Origin: Sorangium cellulosum
Lineage (GTDB): Bacteria; Myxococcota_A; Polyangia; Polyangiales; Polyangiaceae
Reading direction: 5' to 3'
DNA: 64,000 nt
NCBI RefSeq assembly: GCF_002950945.1
Contig: NZ_CP012673.1
Location: 7,082,501-7,146,500, forward strand
How positions within the stretch are numbered: position 1 is the first letter of the stretch; the number at the start of each line of letters is the position of its first letter. Positions 49,530 to 57,891 of the stretch are shown piece by piece. The position numbers and the translations under genes were made by a program. Below the pieces are notes generated by a model, which saw only the letters and a list, made by a program, of their open reading frames with translations, ran no database searches and had not been told where the DNA came from.

Positions 49530-51329
49530 ATGCTTATGACAGAGTCGCTTGCCCCCGCATCGATGGCGCCGGATCCGTCTCCCGGACAGGGGACGCCGGG
49601 CGGGCGCGGGGCAGCGCGGGCGCGCCGCGGGGGCCTGCTCGCCGCGGGCGCGCTCGCCGCGCTGGCTGCCGGCGCCTGCGGCGGCAAGGTGGTGGTCGAC
49701 GGGTTCGCGCCGGAGGGCGCGGGCGGCGCCGGCGCGGCGAGCTCCGCGACCTCGAGCTCCGCCGGATCGAGCGCCTCGGGCTCCGGCACAGGCGGCGACG
49801 TCGGCGAGGGCGGCGCGCCGCCGATCGCGCCGCTCGTGGAGGAAGACTTCGGCGAGGTCTCCTTCGGTGTCCCGGTCGGGGTGGAGCTCCCACCTGGCAC
49901 CCTCGGCTTCACCGCGATCGCGGAGCTGCCGACCTCGCCCTCGACCTTCGACGTGATCGGGATCGAGCGGATCGTCGGGCCCGGCGGCCGATTGCATGCG
50001 GCGGAGTACTCGATCCCGGGGACGATGGCCTTCTTCTACAACCACGGCATCGGCACGGCGGCCGTCCCGCAGACTGGCACGGACGCAGCTGTGCCTTTTG
50101 TGCCAGGCATGTACTGGATCACCCTCGGCGACGGCGGCACCGGCGTCGCGCCGGGCTCGGCGCGCCTCAAGGTGTGGCGCCGCCAGACGCTCGACGGGCG
50201 CTTCCACGGCGGGAGGATCGATATCAACGCCTTCATCGCCGGAGACGCGATCTCCGAAGCCTACCTGGAGAGCGCCTTGCGGACGGCGTACCACGGCTTC
50301 GTGGGACTCCGCATCGGCCAGATCACGTTCCACCACCTCGGGCCGGAGTGGGAGTACGTCGACGAGGGGGCCGTCCCGATCCTGCTGGAGCAGACGGCCG
50401 GCGCCCCGGGCAGACCTGCCCTCAATGTGGTCGCGGTGTCAGAGTTCGGCGGTGACATTGCCCTCGCGTCTGGCGTGACACCGTCCGTCCCCGCGGTGGC
50501 CGTCCAGCACGGCACCCATCTCAGCGGCATCGTCGTCTCGCTCTTCGGGGAGCCCACGGCGGACACGGTCATTCTGCGCCACGAGCTCGGCCACCTCGCC
50601 GGGCTCTTCCACACGACCGAGTTCGAGCCCGATTTCGGCGATCCGCTCGACGACACCCTGCGGTGCGACGACGTCTCTCTGCTGGAGTCCTGCCCCGATT
50701 ACGACAACATCATGTTTCCGACGGGCGGCGACTTCTCGGGCACAATGACGCTGCAGCAGGCGACGGTGGTGCAGGCGAGCACGTTCTACCGCGGCATCGT
50801 CGAGGAGGGCGGCGGCGCGGCCGACCCGCTACCGGCCGATCCTGGCACCCCGGCGCGCAGGGCGCCGCCCCCGCCCGGAGCTGATGCCCCGGGGCCGGCA
50901 CCGGGCCGCGGCGCCTGGGCGGCCACGCTCCCGCCGCGCGTCGCGACCCTGCTCGCGGGCCATTTCTGCGGGCAAAGCGCGGCCACGGGCACGGATTTCT
51001 TCGCGCTGCTCGGCGCCGCCGGCGGCGCCGAGCTCGACCCGCTGCTCGCGGTGGGCCGGGATCCGGCCGCGCCGGTGCAGGTGCGGGCGCGTGCTCTCGC
51101 GGCAGCCGGCCGCGCCGCCGCGGCTGCTCACGCCGCCGCGCCCGTCGCGCGGGCGGTCGCGGAGCTCCAGGCGCTGGCCGCCGACCCGCGGCAGCCGCGC
51201 CGCGCCCGGCTCGGCGCGATCCAGGGGATCGCCTCCGCTTCGCCCGCCGCTGCCCGGGCGCTCGCCGCGCGCCTCACCGCCGATCCCGACGGCGTGGTCG
51301 AGCGGATGGCAGCCCGGGCCGCCCGCTGA
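49530..51329 (+). CDS. Zinc metalloprotease-like lipoprotein (metzincin motif)
   Basis: The 599-residue protein has an Arg-rich N-terminus, a lipobox (AALAAGACGG) and a Ser/Gly linker, so it is anchored in the cell envelope. The zinc motif HELGHLAGLFH (about residues 351-361) matches the metzincin consensus HExxHxxGxxH, and the NIMFPTGG segment about 40 residues later supplies the Met-turn. The C-terminal part (about 480-599) is Ala-rich and helical, like HEAT-type repeats. Substrate unknown. The gene is 122 bp after the haem-uptake genes and probably separate. Confidence 0.82.
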   Translation: MLMTESLAPASMAPDPSPGQGTPGGRGAARARRGGLLAAGALAALAAGACGGKVVVDGFAPEGAGGAGAASSATSSSAGSSASGSGTGGDVGEGGAPPIAPLVEEDFGEVSFGVPVGVELPPGTLGFTAIAELPTSPSTFDVIGIERIVGPGGRLHAAEYSIPGTMAFFYNHGIGTAAVPQTGTDAAVPFVPGMYWITLGDGGTGVAPGSARLKVWRRQTLDGRFHGGRIDINAFIAGDAISEAYLESALRTAYHGFVGLRIGQITFHHLGPEWEYVDEGAVPILLEQTAGAPGRPALNVVAVSEFGGDIALASGVTPSVPAVAVQHGTHLSGIVVSLFGEPTADTVILRHELGHLAGLFHTTEFEPDFGDPLDDTLRCDDVSLLESCPDYDNIMFPTGGDFSGTMTLQQATVVQASTFYRGIVEEGGGAADPLPADPGTPARRAPPPPGADAPGPAPGRGAWAATLPPRVATLLAGHFCGQSAATGTDFFALLGAAGGAELDPLLAVGRDPAAPVQVRARALAAAGRAAAAAHAAAPVARAVAELQALAADPRQPRRARLGAIQGIASASPAAARALAARLTADPDGVVERMAARAAR

Positions 51330-51419
51330 CCGGGCGCCGCACGTCCCACCACGATGTGGAGGCGAGGGATCCGGCGGGATCCCTGGTGCGCCGCGAACCG
51401 GCTCGCGGCGGCACAGTGG

Positions 51420-51539
51420 CAGAGCTGGCCGGCCCGCTCGGTCGCAGAGCTGGCCGGCCCGGCCGCAGAGCTGGCCGGCCCGGCCGCAGAGCTGGCCGGC
51501 CCGAGCGGCCGCAGAGCTAACCGGCCCGCGACCGTACGG
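51420..51539. repeat. Tandem GC-rich repeats downstream of two convergent genes
   Basis: Five imperfect units of CAGAGCTGGCCGGCCCG with 25-, 21-, 21- and 25-bp spacing. Each holds the palindrome GGCCGGCC. The fifth unit has CTAA instead of CTGG and contains the stop codon of the CBS gene. It may act as a bidirectional terminator; the phase pattern is symmetrical. Confidence 0.75.
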
Positions 51540-52341
51540 CCACGGAGATCACCCCCGTGCCGGCGACGGCGCGCGCGAAATCCAGCCCCGTCAGCACGCC
51601 GCGGAGCCGCCGTCCCTGCACCACGAGCACCCGCCGCGCCTGCGCCGCGTGCGCGGCGGCCGCGGCCCGGTGGAGCGGCGTGCGGACGTCGAGACAGACC
51701 ATGGCGGGGCTCATCACGTCCTCGACGGGCGAGTCGGAGAGCACGCCGTGCGCAAGCAACGCCTCGGTCTGCGTGAACATGCCCACGGGCCAGCCGTCGG
51801 GATCCACCACGACGAGCCCGCTCACCTGCGCCGTCGTCAGCCGGTCGGCGGCGAGCGCGAGCGGCGCGTCGAGCGGGATGGTGTACGCCGGGGCTGACAT
51901 GAGCTCGCTGATGGGCGTCGTCAGGCGCGACTCGACCAGCGCGAGGAGGAGATCCTTCGTGCTGAAGACCCCGGTCAGGGCGTCGCCCTCGCGGACGAAG
52001 ACGCGGCGGATGCCGTGTTTGAGCAGCACGCTCGCCGCCTGGACGACCAGCGTCGTGCGCCCGATCGTCAGGATCCCCGGGCGCAGCACCTCCCGCGCCG
52101 GGACATCGGGCAGGGTGAGCAGCATGCCGCGGCTGTTCGTCTTGGTCTCGAACCGGCCGAGCCGGAGCAGATCGGTGCGCGAGAGCACGCCGGTCGCGCG
52201 CGAGGCCCCATCGATGATGGGGACGCAAGAGATCGAATGCTCGCCGAGCATGCGGTGCACTTCGGGCAGCGGGGTCGTGTCCGGCGCCGTGATGACGTCG
52301 CACGTCATGTAACGCGAGACGGGTGTCGCAAAGCGCATCAT
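51517..52341 (-). CDS. Four-CBS-domain protein
   Basis: The 274-residue protein is made of four CBS motifs in two pairs: YMTCDVITAPDTTPLPEVHRML / CVPIIDGASRATGVLSRTDLL; VLRPGILTIGRTTLVVQAASVL / RRVFVREGDALTGVFSTKDLL; LMSAPAYTIPLDAPLALAADRL / GLVVVDPDGWPVGMFTQTEAL; VMSPAMVCLDVRTPLHRAAA / RVLVVQGRRLRGVLTGLDFA. CBS pairs bind adenosine nucleotides and act as energy or redox sensors. No catalytic domain is attached, so it presumably regulates a partner encoded elsewhere. The ATG at 52341 begins the homologous region; MM gives an alternative start three bases later. Confidence 0.88.
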   Translation of the reverse strand: MMRFATPVSRYMTCDVITAPDTTPLPEVHRMLGEHSISCVPIIDGASRATGVLSRTDLLRLGRFETKTNSRGMLLTLPDVPAREVLRPGILTIGRTTLVVQAASVLLKHGIRRVFVREGDALTGVFSTKDLLLALVESRLTTPISELMSAPAYTIPLDAPLALAADRLTTAQVSGLVVVDPDGWPVGMFTQTEALLAHGVLSDSPVEDVMSPAMVCLDVRTPLHRAAAAAHAAQARRVLVVQGRRLRGVLTGLDFARAVAGTGVISVAVRSRAG

Positions 52342-52898
52342 GGGGAAGTACCTCGACGGGACGCCGGCCCGGGGCTCGAGCAGGCGGCGCATCAGCGCGC
52401 AGCTCGATAATCAGCAAGAAGCGATCCGTAATGAGCATGCCCCCGGTCGAGCTCGGTGGAACGGAAGCGCCTGTCCGCTCCGTCGCCGGGCACAGCGCTG
52501 CGCCGCACGGCCGCCCCTGAGCCTGGCGCCGGCGCAAACGCGGCGCAGCGGCGCGCAACCTGCGTCATTCTGGGTAGCGGGCTGGGCAGCGCTGAGAGGT
52601 GGCTCACCCACGCAGGTTTTGCCGACAGGTCATGTCCCAAAATGCAACACCTGGGGAGCCCTCGAGCGCTGGCGCCGCAGGGACACGGGTGCTGCGTGAC
52701 GTGGAAGGGACGCCGGGGCGCGCGGCCGCCGGAAGCGCGCGCTGCGCGCTCCCGGCGGCCGGCGCCCCGATGATCCTCCGGAGCAGCGATCCGACGCTCA
52801 GGTGCCGGCCGCAGGGCGCGGCGGTGTCGGGTCACAGCCGGAGCTCTCTTCCGGCGGAGGCGCGGGTCCGGAGCCCACCTCCGCGGACGGGCGCCGAG
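52342..52898. other. Intergenic region without a supported gene
   Basis: Frames are open in this GC-rich stretch, but the translations are Arg/Ala/Pro shadows without starts or ribosome binding sites. A promoter for the CBS gene should lie near 52350-52450. Nothing else is seen. Confidence 0.35.
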
Positions 52899-53363
52899 CT
52901 ACCAGGGCCTGCAGCCGACCGACGGACGCCCGCACGGCTGGCGCCAGCCGCCGCCGCCGCCGCAGCCGGGACCGCCGAAGCCGGGACCGCCGAAGCCGGG
53001 GCCGCCGAAGCCGGGACCGCCGAAGCCGCCGTAGCTTCCAGGATTGAATCCGCCGGAGCAGCCGTAGTTGCCGAAAGGACCGAAGTTGCCGATCGGCGGC
53101 TTCCAGCAAGACGGCGAGCAGTTCGACCCCGGCGCGATGCCGGAGAACGGGGAACCGAAGCCCCAGCCCTGGTTGCCGCCGCCCCACCTCGACGAGAACG
53201 GAGAATTGCCGTACAGCGCCTGGGAGGTCTCCTCGACCTCCACGGCGTCGGCGTCCTCCATGTCGAGATCGTCGACGCCATCCTCGCCCACCGCACAGCC
53301 GGCGGTCAGCGTGGCCATCACCATGGCGACACGCATCAACCTGCTATTCAACAGCTCGATCAT
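52899..53363 (-). CDS. Gly-rich secreted lipoprotein with QAL motif
   Basis: A 154-residue protein with lipobox MATLTAGCAV and an acidic stretch EDGVDDLDMEDADAVEVEE ending in SQALYGN. The mature part is rich in Gly, Phe, Pro and Cys, with four tandem GFGGP units near residues 115-134 and several spaced Cys (CSPSCW, CGGGGG). A GGAGGAGG site lies 5 bases before the ATG. The QAL ending of the acidic stretch recurs in the lipoprotein at 62233-63678 and looks like a processing signal. It is probably a surface or matrix protein. Confidence 0.72.
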   Translation of the reverse strand: MIELLNSRLMRVAMVMATLTAGCAVGEDGVDDLDMEDADAVEVEETSQALYGNSPFSSRWGGGNQGWGFGSPFSGIAPGSNCSPSCWKPPIGNFGPFGNYGCSGGFNPGSYGGFGGPGFGGPGFGGPGFGGPGCGGGGGWRQPCGRPSVGCRPW

Positions 53364-53941
53364 TTGTCCTCCTCCCAAGGCCTGCGCCTTCCGCAGGGCC
53401 GTTTGCCAGTCGGACCGCGGAGAGAGCAGCGCTCATGCCTGGGAGCTCGTGTGCACAGGCTGCCGCCGGAGGGCGCGCGCAGCGGGCGCGGGTCGCCGAG
53501 AAAACGACATTCCTAAACAGCGCACACCGCGCTGTCCAATCGCGCCGGATCGCTGGGCAGAACGAGCGCTCCGAGGCGCGCAGCGCGTGCAGCGGAGCCG
53601 CCCTGCGCACGGCTGCGAGACTCGCAGACTCCGGCAAAAAGCGCCTTTCGCGAGGGAGAGACGTTCGCAGCGCAGGGTGGCCCGACAACAAGGCATCTCC
53701 GGCAACTTGAAGCGTCGCCGGCGACAGGGTAGGCAAAGAGGCGACAGCGGAGCAGAGGACCGCGCTGTCCTCGGGCGATCAACGCTGCCACGCACCACGT
53801 GCTCGACACATCTCGCGCACACATGTGACCCGATGTGGGTCGATGCCTATAAAAGCATACAGTGCGCATCGCCATGGCCGCGAGGCGCGCTCAGGGCGTC
53901 GCGCGGCCTTGCGCGTGAGTCCTGTCGCGTGGGCCCGCCGC
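53364..53941. other. Intergenic region without a supported gene
   Basis: Between two minus-strand genes. A locally AT-rich CCTATAAAAGCATACAG near 53847 may be a promoter element. Frames on both strands are low-complexity Arg/Ala shadows. Confidence 0.35.
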
Positions 53942-54898
53942 TCAGGGTGCGGCGGTCCAGGTCTGCCAGGCGAGCGCGAAGTCGTCCGCGTGGATCTCGT
54001 GGCCTCGCCCGGGGTGCGTCACGAGCGCGTGCTCCCACCCGTGCTGGGTGAGCACGTCGGCGAGGTTCTCGGCGCTGGCGATCGTGGACGCGAGCTCGCG
54101 CTCGCCGACCGCGATGTAGATCGGCGGCCTCGCCTGCGAGAAGAGGTGCTCTTCGATGACCTGGCGCCCCGCGCCGACAAGCCCGGCGCCGTCCACCTCC
54201 ACGAGGCCTTCCAGGGCGACGTAGCTCGAGAAATACCCCCCGTTGGAGAAGCCCATGACATAACGCCCGCCGAAGGCCGCCCCGAGCACCCGCGCGAGCA
54301 GGGACTCGGCGCGCATCCATTCCGCGACGAGGGCGGGCGCCGCGGCGTCGACCGTCTCGCGGCGCGTCGGCCAGCAGAGGTAGGGCTCGACGGACGGATC
54401 CCAGGCGCAGAGTCCCGGCTGTCCGCGCGGGAACACCGCGACGACCCCGAGCGCGTCCGCGGCCTCGGCGGCGATCTCCTGCAAGCCCACGGGCAGCGAA
54501 TCGGGCGCCATCATCCCGTGCAGCACATAAAGGATCGGCGCGCCGCGCGCGGCGGTCTGGGGCACATGGAAGCATGTGTGTTCGTCGAGGCCGATCCACC
54601 CGTCCGAGCACCAGTCCGTCTCGACCGGTTCCCAGCTCAGCGCCCCGCCACCGCCACCGCCACCGTCGCCGGCGCCGCCCTCCCCGGCCCCGCCGGCGGA
54701 GCCGCCCTCGCCGGAGCTGCCGCTGCTCGCCGCGGCCTCGCGCGACCCGGCGCCGCCGGCGCCCGCCTCACCGCCGCCGCCCTCCGCGCCGACCGTGGCC
54801 GGCGCGCCGAAGGCGGCGCCGTCACACGCGGTGAGCGCGACGGTCGCGACCAGCGCAACGCGATTCGCGAGGAGGCTCCCACGTTGTCCCTGGATCAT
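53942..54898 (-). CDS. Lipoprotein alpha/beta-hydrolase (PHB-depolymerase/esterase-like)
   Basis: A signal peptide (ANRVALVATVALTACDG) with lipobox is followed by a Gly/Ser/Ala-rich linker of about 50 residues. The hydrolase domain has the oxyanion turn YVLHGMMAP, the nucleophile elbow GFSNGG, and a catalytic His in GRGHEIH near the C-terminus, in the order of the PHB depolymerase/feruloyl-esterase family. Cys residues in WCSDGWIG and CAWDPS suggest disulfides. It is probably an envelope-anchored, secreted ester hydrolase. The ATG at 54898 is preferred; another at 54910 adds four residues. It is divergent from the GNAT gene. Confidence 0.83.
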   Translation of the reverse strand: MIQGQRGSLLANRVALVATVALTACDGAAFGAPATVGAEGGGGEAGAGGAGSREAAASSGSSGEGGSAGGAGEGGAGDGGGGGGGALSWEPVETDWCSDGWIGLDEHTCFHVPQTAARGAPILYVLHGMMAPDSLPVGLQEIAAEAADALGVVAVFPRGQPGLCAWDPSVEPYLCWPTRRETVDAAAPALVAEWMRAESLLARVLGAAFGGRYVMGFSNGGYFSSYVALEGLVEVDGAGLVGAGRQVIEEHLFSQARPPIYIAVGERELASTIASAENLADVLTQHGWEHALVTHPGRGHEIHADDFALAWQTWTAAP

Positions 54899-54954
54899 GC
54901 GCCCTGTCACGGTGCCCTGTCACGCGCGGCGCCGCAACGGTCTATGCTCGTCGC

Positions 54955-55776
54955 ATGCTTCGCCTCGCGGCCCGCCCTGCGACCCCTGCCGATTACGACC
55001 ACTTCGCCCGCCTCTTCCCGGAGCTCGGCGTCGACCAGGCGGCTCCGTCGCGCGACCGCTGGGAGCACGTGCTGGCCAGGGACACGCTGCTCTTCGAGGA
55101 GGACGGCGCGGTCGTCGCTTATGCCTACGCCCAGACGCTGCGCGACATGGGCTACGTGCGCAATGTCGTCGTCACGCGCTCCCATCGCGGCCGCGGCGTC
55201 GGCGGCGCCGTGATGCGCGCGGTCGCCGCGCACCTCCGGGCGCGCGGCTGCTCGCGCTGGTGCCTCAACGTCGTTCCGGACAACGCGGCTGCCGTGCGGC
55301 TCTACCGCAGCGCCGGCATGGAGCAGGCCTATACCTCGACCGACTTCCGCTTCACCTGGGACGTCGTGGCGCGCCTGCCCCGCGACGGCCGCGACGTCGC
55401 CGCCCGCCGGCTGGAGCCCGCCGACGACGCCGCCGTGGAGGCGACGTTCGCGCTCGTCCCCGGCCAGATCGCCGAGGCGCGCGGCCGAGGCCACCTCGTG
55501 TTGCTCTCGCTGATCGATCCGGCGGCGCCGTCGGCCCCCCCGCTCGGCTTTGCCAGCTTCGATCCGGCCCATCCCGGCGCCTTCCCCTTCCGCGTGGCCG
55601 CTCCTGGCCTCGCCGTTCCGCTGCTCGAGGCCATACGTCCGCACGCCCCGCCCGATGGGGCGTTCGTCAACGTCGTGGTCGAGGACGACGACGCGCTCGC
55701 GGCCGCCTTCCTCGCGGCCGGCGCCTCGGTGCACCTCGCGCTGGCGCACTTCCGGGGCGACATCCCGGCGACGTGA
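54955..55776 (+). CDS. GNAT-family N-acetyltransferase
   Basis: The 273-residue protein has an N-terminal GNAT fold: VVVTRSHRGRGVGGAVMRAV is the acetyl-CoA motif A (RxxGxG), followed by CLNVVPDNAAAVRLYRSAGM (motif B, with AxxLYxxxGF). The C-terminal 130 residues look like a second, degenerate acetyltransferase lobe (LLSLIDPAAP, LGFASFDPAHPGAFPF, FVNVVVEDDDALAAAF). Substrate unknown. It is divergent from the esterase gene. Confidence 0.87.
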   Translation: MLRLAARPATPADYDHFARLFPELGVDQAAPSRDRWEHVLARDTLLFEEDGAVVAYAYAQTLRDMGYVRNVVVTRSHRGRGVGGAVMRAVAAHLRARGCSRWCLNVVPDNAAAVRLYRSAGMEQAYTSTDFRFTWDVVARLPRDGRDVAARRLEPADDAAVEATFALVPGQIAEARGRGHLVLLSLIDPAAPSAPPLGFASFDPAHPGAFPFRVAAPGLAVPLLEAIRPHAPPDGAFVNVVVEDDDALAAAFLAAGASVHLALAHFRGDIPAT

Positions 55777-55906
55777 CCCTGCGTACGACGGTACGACGAA
55801 ACGCTTCTCCAGCGTCCCAGAGTACGCGGCACCGCTCTGGTTTGCGTGATCCGGCCGCCCGCGCGGGCAAGCACGGGTTTTGCTTTCCCGGCCATCTGGA
55901 CATGAG

Positions 55907-57064
55907 ATGGCTTTGATCGTGAACTCGCACCGGGAAGACATTGGAGCGTGGCCAGCCGAGCTGAACGAAGCTTACCGGCAAGGACAGCTGCTCGTCTTTG
56001 CGGGCAGCGACGTGTCGACCGCCGCAGGCCTTCCGCCATGGACTCGGCTCGCGGAGCTGCTCGCTGACCATGCCCGCTCCCGAGGCGCCACCGAGGCGAC
56101 CCTGCGCGAGCTCGCCGACCTGGTCTCTCGGGGCAGGCGCACCGATGCGCTCTCCGCCGCGAAGGCTGCGCTCGGCGCCAACGAATTTTACACGCTGGTT
56201 GAAAATCTCTGGAGCGATGGTGCCTGCGAGGTGCCTCTCTTTGCCCACGCCATCGCAGCGCTGGCGCCGAAGCTCTCCGGCCTGCTCACGACCAGCATCG
56301 ATCACCTGCTGGAGCGCGCGTTCGGCGGGCGCTGGCCCGTACTCCACCGCATCACGGGGGATCTTGCGCAACGGCGCGGGATCATCCTCAAGCTGCACGG
56401 CACGCTGCTCGACCGATCCACCTGGTTCTTGACGAGAGACGATCACGACCGGCAGCTCTTCTCGGACGCTGGAGCACTCGACGCACTTTCGGCGCTCTTC
56501 CGCGCCCGCACCGTCCTCTTCGTCGGTCATGATTTCTGCGAGGACGACTCCGACCGGATCTTCGCTCGCGCGCGATCGTCCGCCATCATCCAGGCCCCCC
56601 GTCACTTCGCCCTGATCCCGGATCGGTCGCTCGGGCCCGCCCGCCGGCGGGCGCTCGAAGCGTCGGGCGTGACGTTCATCACGTACCGCAACCCGCGCGG
56701 CGGCCACGCGGAGGCCGTGAGCCTCCTGCGCGCGCTCGCGCCCACAGGATCGATGGATGGAGAGCGGCAAGGAGCGTTCGACGCGAAGGGCGTGCTCGAC
56801 GAGGCGCCTCCTCCAGCGAAGCCGGCGCCCGGAGACAGCCGGCTCGACCCGAAGCGCCTCCGGCAGCAGATCGAAGAGACGTTCAGCTTCGAGGAGCTGG
56901 AGGTCTTCTTCGCCGAGGCCTTCCCGGAGATTCGCGGCGGGATCGCGAGCATCGTGGCCCCGACACACAACGCCACGTATCGCGCATTCAAGCTGGTGCA
57001 ATATTTCGAGCGACGCCGCCGGCTGCGCGAGCTCGACACCAAGCTACGAGAGTACACGCAGTGA
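55907..57064 (+). CDS. SIR2-like protein with C-terminal effector-associated-like domain
   Basis: A 385-residue protein. The first 250 residues have the SIR2/Rossmann NAD-binding pattern of prokaryotic defence SIR2 proteins: VFAGSDVSTAAGLPPW (about 28-44), a TTSIDHLLERAF strand-helix, KLHGTLLD, and VLFVGHDFCEDD (about 203-214). A linker leads to a helical domain (about 318-383: LRQQIEETFSFEELEVFFAEAFPEIRGGI) resembling effector-associated domains that recruit partners in conflict systems. The kinase gene starts at or just after its stop (GTGA at 57061, or an ATG 87 bases further). NAD depletion upon phage sensing is the known role of such SIR2 proteins; this one is untested. Confidence 0.78.
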   Translation: MALIVNSHREDIGAWPAELNEAYRQGQLLVFAGSDVSTAAGLPPWTRLAELLADHARSRGATEATLRELADLVSRGRRTDALSAAKAALGANEFYTLVENLWSDGACEVPLFAHAIAALAPKLSGLLTTSIDHLLERAFGGRWPVLHRITGDLAQRRGIILKLHGTLLDRSTWFLTRDDHDRQLFSDAGALDALSALFRARTVLFVGHDFCEDDSDRIFARARSSAIIQAPRHFALIPDRSLGPARRRALEASGVTFITYRNPRGGHAEAVSLLRALAPTGSMDGERQGAFDAKGVLDEAPPPAKPAPGDSRLDPKRLRQQIEETFSFEELEVFFAEAFPEIRGGIASIVAPTHNATYRAFKLVQYFERRRRLRELDTKLREYTQ

Positions 57065-57150
57065 ACGGGACGAGGCCGGCTCCAGCAACGACCTCGGCGC
57101 GCGCCCTCGTGCCACGGTACGACGAGACTAGCCAATCAGGAGAAGCAGCC

Positions 57151-57891
57151 ATGTCGACTCGTCCCACCATCGAACTCGGCAAACGCGGCACGCTGATCGG
57201 CGGCAGGTACCGGCTCCTCTACCCGCTGGGGGAGGGTTCGAGGGGATTCGTCTGGGCCGCGCTCAACGACGCAGCGGGACGAGAGGTCGCGCTGAAGCTG
57301 TTCTCCTCGGCGGACCCTGAGCTTCGCGAGCGGGTGCAGCGCAGCGCGCGTTGCCTCGGCGCCCTGCAGCACGAGCGCATCGTCGAGCATTACGACTTCG
57401 GAGAGACAGCCGACGGGACGCCCTACCTCGTGACGCAGCTCCTCCAGGGCGAGACGCTCGCCGACACGCTGAAGACCAAAGGTTGGCTGAGCCAACCCGA
57501 GGCAGCCCGGTTCGGGCGTGACATCGCCCTGGCGCTCGACGCGATCCACACGTCGCGCATGGTACATGGCAACTTGACGTCCTGGAACGTCTTTCTCCAT
57601 CGGGAGTCCGGCGCCAAGGATACGGCAGTCAAGCTCCTCGACATCGGTCTCGGTGAGCGGCCGCCGTGGTTCGACAGCCTGCTCATGGCCAAGGAGGAGG
57701 CGGTCGACTCGGTCATGTACATGAGCCCCGAGCAGGTCCGCGGCCATCAGGACATCGATCACCGCGCAGACATCTGGGCGCTCGGCATCGTCATGTTCGA
57801 GATGCTCTCTGGAGCTCGCCCGTTCGCCGGGCTCAGGACGCGATTCATTCAGAGGGCCTGGTCCACCGGGACATCAAGCCCGGGAACCTGA
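57151..57891 (+). CDS. Pseudokinase (Hanks-type, truncated)
   Basis: A kinase-like protein of about 246 residues with GEGSRGFVWA and VALKLF, but the catalytic loop reads HGNLTSWN (Asp lost) and DFG is replaced by DIG, so it is probably inactive as a kinase. It has MYMSPEQVRG and DIWALGIVMFEMLSGARPF, then breaks near 57835 and runs out of frame. An AGGAG site precedes the ATG at 57151; a GTG at 57061 overlapping the SIR2 stop is an alternative start. It is probably the remnant of a longer gene whose C-terminus was lost by deletion. Confidence 0.72.
   Translation: MSTRPTIELGKRGTLIGGRYRLLYPLGEGSRGFVWAALNDAAGREVALKLFSSADPELRERVQRSARCLGALQHERIVEHYDFGETADGTPYLVTQLLQGETLADTLKTKGWLSQPEAARFGRDIALALDAIHTSRMVHGNLTSWNVFLHRESGAKDTAVKLLDIGLGERPPWFDSLLMAKEEAVDSVMYMSPEQVRGHQDIDHRADIWALGIVMFEMLSGARPFAGLRTRFIQRAWSTGTSSPGT

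Noticed and set aside
51420..51539. Tandem repeats as a CRISPR array
   Set aside because: Units are nearly contiguous with no unique spacers of 25-40 bp, and no cas genes are present.
57666..57837. First 57 codons of the open frame containing the second kinase part
   Set aside because: This part is the shadow of the pseudokinase coding sequence; recognisable kinase sequence in this frame starts only at the junction near 57838.
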